Below are positions 1-5,295 of a stretch of DNA of 8,536 nucleotides, piece after piece. The stretch spans positions 4,478-13,013 of the forward strand of contig JAADIK010000055.1 in NCBI GenBank assembly GCA_013151365.1. Direction: 5' to 3'. The DNA comes from Deltaproteobacteria bacterium. Lineage in GTDB: Bacteria; Desulfobacterota; Desulfobulbia; Desulfobulbales; Desulfobulbaceae. Under the pieces are notes generated by a model. The model worked only from the letters and a program-made list of their open reading frames with translations. It was not told the DNA's origin and ran no database searches. A program made the position numbers and the translations under genes. How positions within the stretch are numbered: position 1 is the stretch's first letter; each line of letters opens with the position of its first letter.

Positions 1-189
1 AACCTGGCCCTTCCTGCCGCCATCCGTGCGGCTGCGGGCTAGCCACAGGCGAATGATGGCCCGCACCGCACGGGGAGTAATCGGCTCACGACGGTCCTGG
101 CCGCTGATCCGCCGCTGATCGCAGAAGATACAGCGATGAGGACAGCCCTGGTGAGGGATGAAAACCGGGATAACAAGAGGCGTGTTCAC
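1..189 (-). CDS. Radical SAM protein, Elp3-like, N-terminal fragment (gene runs off the left edge)
   Basis: Sixty-three N-terminal residues are visible. The motif GCPHRCIFC puts Cys at residues 16, 20 and 23 in the CxxxCxxC spacing that binds the radical SAM [4Fe-4S] cluster. The preceding IPVFIPHQ and the following DQRRISG resemble the Elp3/B12-binding-type radical SAM proteins often found beside rnc in Desulfobacterota. The exact substrate is unknown. The start chosen is GTG at 187-189, the only plausible initiator just ahead of the motif. It lies 32 bp downstream of the rnc stop and has no clear Shine-Dalgarno, so the start is uncertain. The gene is probably cotranscribed with rnc. The family call is solid, the specific function is not. 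Confidence 0.8.
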   Translation of the reverse strand, partial: MNTPLVIPVFIPHQGCPHRCIFCDQRRISGQDRREPITPRAVRAIIRLWLARSRTDGGRKGQV

Positions 190-221
190 TTTTCGGCTGG
201 ATAATCGGGAAGGGGTCGCGG

Positions 222-953
222 TTATTGCGGCGGTTCGCTTAAATTGTGCAGCGCGGCAGTGGCCGCAATCTGCTCCGCCTCCTTTTTGCTGGAAGCCCGG
301 CCGCAGCCGAGAGACCTGCCGTGAAACAACACGGACACGGTAAAAACACGGGCATGGGCCGGACCATCCTCTTTGTCCAGTATATACTCGGGTCCTTCAT
401 TGAATTTTTCCTGCAACTGCTCCTGCAGGGCGCTCTTGGCATCGGCGGCCAGCAGGATCTCCCGCCGTTTATCGATGAGCGGTTCAAACCACTGCCGGAC
501 AAAGGACAGGGCCTGATCGTAGCCGCCGTCCATAAAAAGAGCGCCGACCAGGGCCTCGTACGCGCAGGACAGGATAGAGGACTTTTCCCGGCCCCCGGAA
601 GCGTCTTCACCGCGGCCCAGCAGGAGATAATCCCCCAGGCCGATGGACCGGGCCATTTCGGCCAGCCCGCTTTCATTGACCAGGCCGGCCCGGATCCGGG
701 TCAATTTGCCCTCCCGCATGTCCGGGAAACGGGTAAAGAGAATATAACCCACGGTGAGGTCCAGGACGGCATCGCCCAGGAACTCCAGGGTTTCGTTGTG
801 CCGGCCTTTTTTCATCCGTTCAAAGGCAAAGGAGCTGTGGACCATGGCCTGCTGCAACAGGCTGACATTGTTGAATGAATATCCTATTCCGGCCTGCAAC
901 TCGGCCAGCCGTTCATTGTTGTCCTGAATCAGGGTGTCAAGAGTCATCGCCAT
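222..953 (-). CDS. rnc: Ribonuclease III
   Basis: This enzyme cleaves double-stranded RNA, for example in rRNA precursor processing and mRNA turnover, as a cytoplasmic Mg2+-dependent homodimer. The 243-residue length is normal. The RNase III signature is at residues 52-64 (HNETLEFLGDAVL), with the expected acidic residues E54, E57 and D61. A second catalytic segment lies at residues 125-142 (SSILSCAYEALVGALFMD). A C-terminal double-stranded RNA-binding domain spans about residues 173-237 and ends in the typical SSKKEAEQIAATAAL. One oddity: in the second segment the usual metal-binding Asp (ILAD-x-x-E) is Cys130, while the following Glu133 is kept. ATG at 951-953 is the first start and another ATG two codons later is possible. 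The ribosome-binding site is weak. The radical SAM gene follows on the same strand. Confidence 0.96.
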   Translation of the reverse strand: MAMTLDTLIQDNNERLAELQAGIGYSFNNVSLLQQAMVHSSFAFERMKKGRHNETLEFLGDAVLDLTVGYILFTRFPDMREGKLTRIRAGLVNESGLAEMARSIGLGDYLLLGRGEDASGGREKSSILSCAYEALVGALFMDGGYDQALSFVRQWFEPLIDKRREILLAADAKSALQEQLQEKFNEGPEYILDKEDGPAHARVFTVSVLFHGRSLGCGRASSKKEAEQIAATAALHNLSEPPQ

Positions 954-1057
954 TGCATACTACCGCATTAATTACGTAACGTTATGATATTAAGATACAT
1001 TTCAGGAAAAATACCCGGCAGGCAGGCAGGAAAATCCATGCCGGACAGGTTTCTCCC

Positions 1058-1085
1058 TTGTCAAATCAGGGAACTATGGTATAAA
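1058..1085 (+). promoter_or_regulatory. Probable sigma-70 promoter for tRNA-Cys
   Basis: A -35-like TTGTCA at 1058-1063 and a -10-like TATAAA at 1080-1085 are separated by 16 bp. The -10 ends 20 bp before the tRNA, so transcription would begin a few bases upstream of the mature 5' end. The position and the near-consensus boxes make this a reasonable call, but it rests on pattern only. Confidence 0.6.
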
Positions 1086-1105
1086 TTGCCGTCACAAAGA
1101 TTAAT

Positions 1106-1180
1106 GGCGACGTAGCCAAGTGGTAAGGCAGTGGTCTGCAAAACCATTATTCACCGGTTCAAATCCGGTCGTCGCCTCCA
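1106..1180 (+). tRNA. tRNA-Cys (anticodon GCA)
   Basis: A full cloverleaf can be drawn by hand. The acceptor stem is GGCGACG (1106-1112) with CGTCGCC (1170-1176). The D stem is GCC/GGC (1115-1117, 1127-1129). The anticodon stem is GTGGT/ACCAT (1131-1135, 1143-1147) with loop CTGCAAA and anticodon GCA at 1138-1140. The T stem is ACCGG/CCGGT around TTCAAAT. The discriminator T1177 is followed by an encoded CCA (1178-1180). GCA reads the cysteine codons UGU and UGC. It is a single tRNA with its own promoter and terminator, so it looks monocistronic. No copy of its 3' end is seen elsewhere in the window, so there is no sign of an integrated element here. Confidence 0.97.
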
Positions 1181-1189
1181 CGTCTGTCC

Positions 1190-1240
1190 AGGCGGTTACG
1201 GCATTTATAATGATGCCGTAACCGCCTTTTTTATTTTTTC
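1190..1240 (+). terminator. Intrinsic terminator of tRNA-Cys
   Basis: A perfect 15-bp inverted repeat (AGGCGGTTACGGCAT at 1190-1204, complement at 1213-1227) encloses an 8-base loop. It is followed by a T-rich run (1227-1239) broken by one A. It starts 9 bp after the encoded CCA. This is a strong rho-independent terminator for the tRNA. Confidence 0.93.
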
Positions 1241-1251
1241 AGCCCTGAATC

Positions 1252-1283
1252 ATCCGGGAGCGTTTGCGAACAGTGCCGATGCA
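1252..1283 (+). repeat. 32-bp direct repeat, copy 1 (upstream of pilin)
   Basis: It matches 2171-2202 at 29 of 32 positions in the same orientation. Both begin ATCCGGGAGCGTT and end GTGCCGATGCA. The middle can form a short stem (GTT/AAC), and the outer ATC/GAT ends can also pair. Similarity stops sharply at both edges. The copies lie about 0.9 kb apart and bracket the pilin unit. Confidence 0.75.
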
Positions 1284-1524
1284 AGGCGGCAAGCACACCC
1301 GGCAACTCAAGAGAAGTTCAACCGGTTTCGCCGCCCGCTGCTCCGTCAGAAGCAGCGTCCCGGCCCGGTTCCCCGCCGTTGCGCCTGTAGATACTGAATA
1401 TTCCTCCCAAGGTCAAGCTGCAAGCTGCATCACGCGGCCCCTGCCGGCCAAGACTGAGCAACAATTACCGGCGCTCCGCCGGCAGGGCCGTTTGCACCGA
1501 GGCCGTTCCGCCCCTCGATTTCCG

Positions 1525-1544
1525 GCCGGATAGTCATATCCGGC
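1525..1544. repeat. Small perfect inverted repeat upstream of the pilin promoter
   Basis: GCCGGATA and TATCCGGC (8 bp each) surround the 4-base loop GTCA. GCCCATTTTGTT follows, so it could act as a weak terminator for anything reading in from the left. Alternatively it could be a protein-binding site just upstream of the pilin promoter. The T run is interrupted, so I do not call it a terminator. Confidence 0.5.
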
Positions 1545-1551
1545 GCCCATT

Positions 1552-1581
1552 TTGTTCATTGCATAAAAAACAAGATATGAT
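1552..1581 (+). promoter_or_regulatory. Possible sigma-70 promoter for the pilin gene
   Basis: TTGTTC (1552-1557) and TATGAT (1576-1581) are spaced 18 bp apart in an AT-rich patch that contrasts with the GC-rich sequence to its left. A -24/-12 sigma-54 site, common for pilin genes in this group, was looked for and not found. This is moderate to weak evidence. Confidence 0.4.
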
Positions 1582-1608
1582 AAAAAATAGATAGGGAAGA
1601 CAAAAAAA

Positions 1609-1638
1609 ATGAAAGATCAACCCGTTGAAAAAAAATAA
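1609..1638 (+). other. Nine-codon mini-ORF ahead of the pilin
   Basis: ATG at 1609-1611 follows a purine-rich AGGGAAGA (1593-1600). It opens a frame encoding MKDQPVEKK, then TAA at 1636-1638. It ends in an A8 run (1628-1635). Removing one A from that run would fuse this ATG in frame to the pilin. It may be a leader peptide, the true pilin start under frameshift or slippage, a sequencing artefact, or chance. Confidence 0.3.
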
Positions 1639-2161
1639 CAGCTCATCAGGGACGGCGACCTCGGGGGAGACTCCGGCCGTACGAGTTCACCGGTGCCTTA
1701 GCCCTGGCGGATGTGAGGAGGCCAAAACGGACGAAAAAAAAGTCGGACGATATGCACATGGCGGCTTTACCCTTATCGAGGTCATGATCGTTATCGCCAT
1801 AATCGGTATCCTGTCAGCCATTGCCGTGCCTAATTTTATTTCCTACCGGGACAAGGCCTATTGTTCAGGCGCCGAATCCGACGCCAATTCGATTATCAAC
1901 ACCTTGGCCGCCTACTATGCCATACCCGTCCATCATGGTGGATTCAGCGGGGTGATCAGTGCGGAAGGGACGCTCACCCCTGCTCAAGGGATCAGCTTCA
2001 GACCTCTATCTCACGGCAACACGGCAACAATTACCACCATCGGGAAAGGCTTAAAGGTAAGCGTGACCGAGACCAACGGTCGTTGTCCGAAAGCTTATCG
2101 TCTATCACAGGCGAATGCCGGTTGGTCCACAACCGCCACGGTCTTCAGCAAATCACTGTAA
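1625..2161 (+). CDS. Type IV major-pilin-like prepilin (PilA/GspG type)
   Basis: The type IV prepilin N-terminus is clear: HGG followed by FTLIEVMIVIAIIGILSAIA. The expected cleavage is between G47 and F48, with Glu at mature position 5 and a hydrophobic assembly helix. The mature protein would be about 131 residues. Its two cysteines, C80 and C154, could form the usual pilin disulfide. It is a secreted, inner-membrane-anchored subunit that assembles into a pilus or pseudopilus after processing by prepilin peptidase, and a gene for such a peptidase is at 5276-6124. The start is the weak point. The only standard initiator in frame is TTG at 1625, with no ribosome-binding site and an unusually long 47-residue leader. 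A strong GAGGAGG (1715-1721) instead sits 5 nt before an in-frame ACG (1727-1729), which would give a normal leader of about 13 residues. No terminator follows. Confidence 0.88.
   Translation: MKKNNSSSGTATSGETPAVRVHRCLSPGGCEEAKTDEKKVGRYAHGGFTLIEVMIVIAIIGILSAIAVPNFISYRDKAYCSGAESDANSIINTLAAYYAIPVHHGGFSGVISAEGTLTPAQGISFRPLSHGNTATITTIGKGLKVSVTETNGRCPKAYRLSQANAGWSTTATVFSKSL
1642..1721 (+). promoter_or_regulatory. Possible structured leader RNA over the pilin ribosome-binding site
   Basis: By eye the transcript can fold with CAGGG (1647-1651) on CCCTG (1702-1706), extended by CTCA (1642-1645) on TGAG (1714-1717). Inside are ACGGC/GCCGT (1652-1656, 1676-1680) and the self-complementary CACCGGTG (1688-1695). 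The outer helix would cover the first bases of the Shine-Dalgarno GAGGAGG (1715-1721). CCTC (1659-1662) could pair with it in an alternative fold. No known riboswitch class is recognised. In particular the conserved core of the cyclic-di-GMP-I (GEMM) aptamer, which precedes pilin genes in some relatives, is absent. The same bases could simply be coding if translation starts at TTG 1625. Confidence 0.3.
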
Positions 2162-2170
2162 CCTTGTTGT

Positions 2171-2202
2171 ATCCGGGAGCGTTCGAGAACGGTGCCGATG
2201 CA
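2171..2202 (+). repeat. 32-bp direct repeat, copy 2 (downstream of pilin)
   Basis: It begins 9 bp after the pilin stop codon and differs from the copy at 1252-1283 at three positions. The centre CGTTC-GA-GAACG is a 5-bp hairpin. The outer ends ATC and GAT can also pair, so each copy is an imperfect palindrome. There is no T-run, so it is not a standard terminator. Confidence 0.75.
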
Positions 2203-2260
2203 TACAATAAATTCCACATATTGCCTGGAATAATTACCTCAAGCCTTCACGAATCCAGGT

Positions 2261-2797
2261 TCAGGATAACGGGTACACCTCTTCCACATAATGTTTGGCC
2301 CCCCTGTCGTTCAAGACGCTGGAATAGAGGACGAACTGATTGACGGCAAAATCCGCCGTCACCAACAGGCTGTGCGCGGCGATGAATCTCCCTACCCTGG
2401 CGGCCGGCGTGTTCCGTAAACGGGCCAGGGTGATATGCGGGGCAAATTTCCGTCTCTCCGGTTCCAGGCCGGCGCGAACCAGGGCCGCCTCAATCCGCCG
2501 GTACAACTGAAGTAACTGCTCGTTTTTCTCCACCCCGGCCCAGAGGACCCGAGGCCGGCCCCGGGGCGGAAAAAAACCGACCCCTTCAAGGTGCTGGGAA
2601 AAATGATGCCCCCGAACCTCGCCAAGGGCCTCGCGGATATCACGGAACCGGCTGCTGTCGACCTCGCCGATAAAACGCACGGTCAGGTGCAGTTGTTCCG
2701 GCACTACCCAGCGGGCCCCCGGTAAACCACCAAACATGGCGGCCAGCCCCTCCTGCACCGGCGCCGGCAGATCAATGGCGACAAAAAGCCTGGGCAT
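2261..2797 (-). CDS. thpR: RNA 2',3'-cyclic phosphodiesterase (2'-5' RNA ligase family)
   Basis: This is a 178-residue member of the 2H phosphoesterase family with the N-terminal MPRLFVAIDLP typical of ThpR. Both catalytic HxTx tetrapeptides are present: HLTV at residues 37-40 and HITL at 121-124, the latter followed by the usual Ala-Arg. The family hydrolyses 2',3'-cyclic phosphates at RNA ends to 2'-phosphates and can join tRNA halves in vitro. Its physiological role is still unclear. The length is normal. It is the last gene of the pyrK-pyrD-aroD-thpR run. Its ATG is 6 bp after the aroD stop, and the lack of a good ribosome-binding site suggests coupled translation. No terminator is evident after it. 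Confidence 0.92.
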   Translation of the reverse strand: MPRLFVAIDLPAPVQEGLAAMFGGLPGARWVVPEQLHLTVRFIGEVDSSRFRDIREALGEVRGHHFSQHLEGVGFFPPRGRPRVLWAGVEKNEQLLQLYRRIEAALVRAGLEPERRKFAPHITLARLRNTPAARVGRFIAAHSLLVTADFAVNQFVLYSSVLNDRGAKHYVEEVYPLS

Positions 2798-2803
2798 GGG
2801 ACA

Positions 2804-3526
2804 CTATCTAGAGAGAGCCGCGGCCCGCTCGAAATTTTCCACCAGGGCCGTCAGGCCGGCAACCGACAATTGCCCCGGGGCGGTCGCCTCTTTTTCGCTT
2901 ATGGCCGCATAGGTCATAAAACCGCCGAGATACAGGGTTGCCAGACGGCTGATGCCACCGGCCTCGCCCATGCAGAAGGCAATCAGGGGGAAGTCGTGCT
3001 CCCGGGCCAGGCACTGCAAACGAAGGACCCGCAGGACGTCGAGATCATTACGGGCCATGGTCACGATCTTGCCGATGTGGGCGCCGCTCGCCATCATCTG
3101 TTGCAGAATGCCGCCGAGTTCCTCATCCGTCGGCGTGCCGGCGAAATCATGGCAGGAGATGATCAGCCGGCTGGCGGAACCGGCCATGCTGTCAAGCAGC
3201 CGCCCCCGCAGGCCGGGATCGGCCCGCAATTCAAAATCAACAAAGGCCGTCCCAAGGGCAGCGGCCTCCAGCAGCGGCGCCAGACGTTCGGTTTCCGGGC
3301 CGCGAAACTGCCCGCCTTCCCACTGCGGCCGGTTGGTAAAAATAAGAGGCGGCTCAAGGAGGTCGCAGCAACGGCGCACCTGCGGCACCGGCATGGCATC
3401 AAGCCGGATTTCCACCACCTCGACCCGGCCCCGGACCTGGCGGACGGCCTTCTCGGCCCCGGCCGCATCCCGGGCCGCAACGGCGACACAGATCATTCCC
3501 CGCTTGCATGCCCGGTTACTGTTCAT
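2804..3526 (-). CDS. aroD: 3-Dehydroquinate dehydratase, type I
   Basis: This enzyme converts 3-dehydroquinate to 3-dehydroshikimate (third step of the shikimate pathway) through a Schiff-base lysine. With the start at ATG 3524-3526 the protein has 240 residues. Visible landmarks are EIRLD (39-43) in the substrate site, ISCHDF (123-128) with the catalytic His126, KIVTMA starting at the Schiff-base Lys153, ISRLAT (192-197) with the substrate-binding Arg194, and TAPGQ ending at Gln219. All match type I enzymes. The chosen start overlaps the pyrD end by 11 bp. ATG at 3494-3496 (MICVAVAARD) is an equally good alternative. An in-frame ATG at 3601 would overlap pyrD much further and is unlikely. 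It is in an operon with pyrD upstream and thpR downstream. Confidence 0.93.
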   Translation of the reverse strand: MNSNRACKRGMICVAVAARDAAGAEKAVRQVRGRVEVVEIRLDAMPVPQVRRCCDLLEPPLIFTNRPQWEGGQFRGPETERLAPLLEAAALGTAFVDFELRADPGLRGRLLDSMAGSASRLIISCHDFAGTPTDEELGGILQQMMASGAHIGKIVTMARNDLDVLRVLRLQCLAREHDFPLIAFCMGEAGGISRLATLYLGGFMTYAAISEKEATAPGQLSVAGLTALVENFERAAALSR

Positions 3527-4448
3527 CGACCCGGACCTGACCGATAATGTTCCGCACCGCCGGCTCTCCCTCCTGCCGCAGAAAATCCCGGATTCCATCA
3601 ATTATTTCCTCGCCGGCCCATGGCCGGTAAAAATTCGCAGTTCCGACCTGCACGGCCGTGGCCCCGGCCAGCAGGAATTCCAGGGCATCCTCGGCAGTGG
3701 CGATGCCGCCGATCCCGATCACGGGAATGGCAACCGCCCGGGCGACCTGCCAGACCATGCGCAGGGCCACCGGCTTGATCGCCGGACCGGAAAGGCCGCC
3801 CACCACGTTGGCCAGACACGGCTTACGGGAACGGCTGTCAATGGCCATGCCGAGCAGGGTGTTAATCAACGAAACCGCGTCCGCCCCGGCATCTTCCACG
3901 GCCCGGGCAATGACGGCGATATCGGTGACGTTGGGAGACAACTTGACGATCACCGGCACGTCCGCCGCGGCCCGGACCGCCCTGGTGACGGCGGCGGCCG
4001 TTTCCGGGACGGTGCCGAAGGCCACCCCGCCTTTTTTGACGTTGGGGCAGGAAATATTGACCTCCAGGGCGTCTATTCCCTCGACACCGGCAAGACGGCC
4101 GGCAAGACGGCCATACTCCTCCACCGTGTCACCAAGAATGTTGACGATCACCCGGGTGCCGGTCTGCCGCAGAAAAGGCAGCTTGTCGCTGATAAAACGC
4201 TCAACACCGACATTTTCCAGGCCGATGGCGTTGAGCATGCCGCAGGCCGTTTCCACCACCCGCGGCGGCGGATTACCGGGCCGCGGCGCCAGGGATATCC
4301 CCTTGACCACGATACCGCCAAGTCGAGCCGGATTGACAAACGCGGTCAATTCCCGGCCGTATCCGAAAGTACCCGAGGCCGTCAGCACCGGGTTCCGCAG
4401 GTGCAGCGCCCCGATCCGGACCCGCAGGTCAACGCCGCCCCGGTCCAT
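3516..4448 (-). CDS. pyrD: Dihydroorotate dehydrogenase, class 1B catalytic subunit
   Basis: PyrD oxidises dihydroorotate to orotate in pyrimidine synthesis. Class 1B enzymes pass electrons through a PyrK subunit to NAD+. The 310-residue protein shows ASGTFGYG (24-31), the KGISL segment (49-53), NISCPN (131-136) with the class 1B catalytic Cys134, KLSPNV (169-174), and the FMN phosphate-binding region GIGGIATAEDA followed by AGATAVQVGTA. The start is ATG at 4446-4448. It overlaps the pyrK stop as TAATG and has GGAAG a few bases upstream, which argues for coupled translation with pyrK. A longer open frame to 4499 exists but would overlap pyrK by about 50 bp. Length and motifs are typical. Confidence 0.96.
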   Translation of the reverse strand: MDRGGVDLRVRIGALHLRNPVLTASGTFGYGRELTAFVNPARLGGIVVKGISLAPRPGNPPPRVVETACGMLNAIGLENVGVERFISDKLPFLRQTGTRVIVNILGDTVEEYGRLAGRLAGVEGIDALEVNISCPNVKKGGVAFGTVPETAAAVTRAVRAAADVPVIVKLSPNVTDIAVIARAVEDAGADAVSLINTLLGMAIDSRSRKPCLANVVGGLSGPAIKPVALRMVWQVARAVAIPVIGIGGIATAEDALEFLLAGATAVQVGTANFYRPWAGEEIIDGIRDFLRQEGEPAVRNIIGQVRVDEQ

Positions 4449-5233
4449 TACATCTTCCATAATACCTCGTCCGCCGCAAAGACGGGACCGTCCTTGCATA
4501 CATGCTTATAGCCGCCGGCGGCGACCGTAACCGCACAACCCAGGCAGACCCCGAGACCGCAGGCCATGTGGGTTTCCAGGGACACCTGGCAGGCGACGCC
4601 GGCAGTCCGGCATTTCAGGGCCACCATCCGCATCATCGGATAGGGGCCGCAGACGTAGACCTGCCTGACCGATGGCAGGACATCATCCAGCAGCTCGGGC
4701 ACAAAGCCGTGATGCCCGAGGCTGCCATCATCGGTGGCCAGGTGGAGCGGATAGCCGAGGCCGGAAAATTCGGCGGCCGGCAGCGAAAGCTCCGCCCGGT
4801 TCCGGGCCCCGAGGAGGACCTGGTCATGTCCCGGCCCCGGCTTGCCCCGCAGGAGCCGCTGGGCCAGAAAATACAGCGGCGCCATCCCCATGCCGCCGCC
4901 GATCAAACACGCCGAACCAGCCGGCGCCAGGCTGAAGCCCCGGCCAAGCGGACCGATGAGATCGATCTTCCGCCCCGGCCCCAGCTCGGCAAGCAGGCCG
5001 GTTCCCTTGCCGACCACCTTGAAGAGCAGCCGCAGCCCGCCGTCCGGCAAGACCTGGTGGATGGACAGGGGCCGCCGCAGAAGAGGATCAAGGGTGTCGC
5101 CGACGCGGACCATGACAAACTGCCCCGGTTGCGCCGCTGCCGCGATACGGGGCGCCTGCACGGTAAGGCGGAAGACGTCGCCGGCCAGAGACTCTCTGGC
5201 CGTTACTGTCGATTTTTCCTGGAACTCAGTCAT
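4448..5233 (-). CDS. pyrK: Dihydroorotate dehydrogenase electron transfer subunit
   Basis: PyrK carries FAD and a [2Fe-2S] cluster and links the PyrD FMN to NAD+. In the 261-residue protein the ferredoxin-reductase-like FAD domain comes first, with RRPLSIH at residues 53-59. The nucleotide-binding domain follows, with LIGGGMGMAPL at 110-120 and CGPYPMM at 195-201. The C-terminal [2Fe-2S] site has Cys225, Cys230, Cys233 and Cys246 in the PyrK spacing. It is the first gene of the operon and is directly followed by pyrD. The start ATG at 5231-5233 has no strong Shine-Dalgarno. Only about 40 bp separate it from the divergent prepilin peptidase, so its promoter probably overlaps the 5' end of that gene. 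Confidence 0.96.
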   Translation of the reverse strand: MTEFQEKSTVTARESLAGDVFRLTVQAPRIAAAAQPGQFVMVRVGDTLDPLLRRPLSIHQVLPDGGLRLLFKVVGKGTGLLAELGPGRKIDLIGPLGRGFSLAPAGSACLIGGGMGMAPLYFLAQRLLRGKPGPGHDQVLLGARNRAELSLPAAEFSGLGYPLHLATDDGSLGHHGFVPELLDDVLPSVRQVYVCGPYPMMRMVALKCRTAGVACQVSLETHMACGLGVCLGCAVTVAAGGYKHVCKDGPVFAADEVLWKM

Positions 5234-5258
5234 GGAAAGCGCTACAAGGATGAGGATG

Positions 5259-5278
5259 CATGAATTTCCGTATTCATG
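5259..5278. repeat. Inverted repeat spanning the prepilin peptidase start
   Basis: CATGAAT (5259-5265) and ATTCATG (5272-5278) are perfectly complementary around the 6-base TTCCGT. The second arm contains the ATG assigned as the start of the prepilin peptidase. It lies in the short gap between divergent genes, so it could be an operator, an RNA hairpin over the start codon, or chance. Confidence 0.4.
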
Positions 5279-5295
5279 TCCGGTTTAAATCTTGA
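5260..5295 (+). other. Eleven-codon upstream ORF before the prepilin peptidase
   Basis: ATG at 5260-5262 follows the purine-rich AAGGATGAGGA (about 5247-5256). It encodes MNFRIHVRFKS and stops at TGA 5293-5295. It overlaps the start of the peptidase frame and ends 13 bp before the second in-frame ATG of that gene (5309). The peptidase starts themselves have no recognisable ribosome-binding site, so translational coupling through this small frame is possible. Coincidence is not excluded. Confidence 0.3.

Larger units (their letters stand above)
1241..1608. other. Gene-free, GC-rich, hairpin-rich intergenic stretch
   Basis: No credible protein gene lies between the tRNA terminator and the pilin. 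The short open frames here are arginine- and proline-rich in the way random GC-rich sequence is, and they lack ribosome-binding sites. What can be seen: one copy of the 32-bp repeat (1252-1283); the palindrome GAATATTC (1396-1403); a tandem AAGCTGC doublet (1415-1428); a hairpin CCGGCG-CTC-CGCCGG (1468-1482) nested in a wider TGCCGGC/GCCGGCA pair (1442-1448, 1478-1484); an 8-bp hairpin GCCGGATA-GTCA-TATCCGGC (1525-1544); and then an abrupt change to AT-rich sequence from about 1549. The last part holds the likely pilin promoter. Confidence 0.6.

Noticed and set aside
246..878. 210-codon plus-strand frame opposite rnc
   Set aside because: RNase III on the minus strand explains the sequence. 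The antisense frame has no recognisable domain.
1015..1044. GGCA tandem and CCGGCA/TGCCGG pairing between rnc and tRNA-Cys
   Set aside because: The repeat is only three to four units and the stem is 6 bp with a long loop. There is no support for a functional element.
1106..1180. tRNA-Cys as an attachment site for an integrated element
   Set aside because: No repeated tRNA 3' end, integrase or phage gene is visible in the window.
1131..1533. Two overlapping open frames of 88-89 codons after the tRNA
   Set aside because: One begins inside the tRNA and runs through its terminator. Both have random GC-rich composition and no start signal.
1540..1600. Sigma-54 promoter for the pilin
   Set aside because: No GG/GC pair with the required spacing is seen. 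The TTGC at 1559-1562 has AT, not GG, at the -24 position.
1640..1720. Cyclic-di-GMP-I (GEMM) riboswitch before the pilin
   Set aside because: Expected from relatives, but the conserved core sequences of the aptamer are not present. Only generic pairing potential remains.
3527..3601. Longer aroD N-terminus starting at 3601
   Set aside because: It would overlap pyrD by about 86 bp and adds residues not typical of the family.
2870..4530. Long plus-strand open frames, including one of 519 codons, opposite aroD and pyrD
   Set aside because: They are antisense shadows of clearly conserved minus-strand genes in GC-rich sequence. They are Arg/Pro/Ser-rich, with no motif and no ribosome-binding site.
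4502..5288. Plus-strand frames opposite pyrK
   Set aside because: PyrK motifs on the minus strand are complete. The antisense products are low-complexity and unrelated to any family I know.
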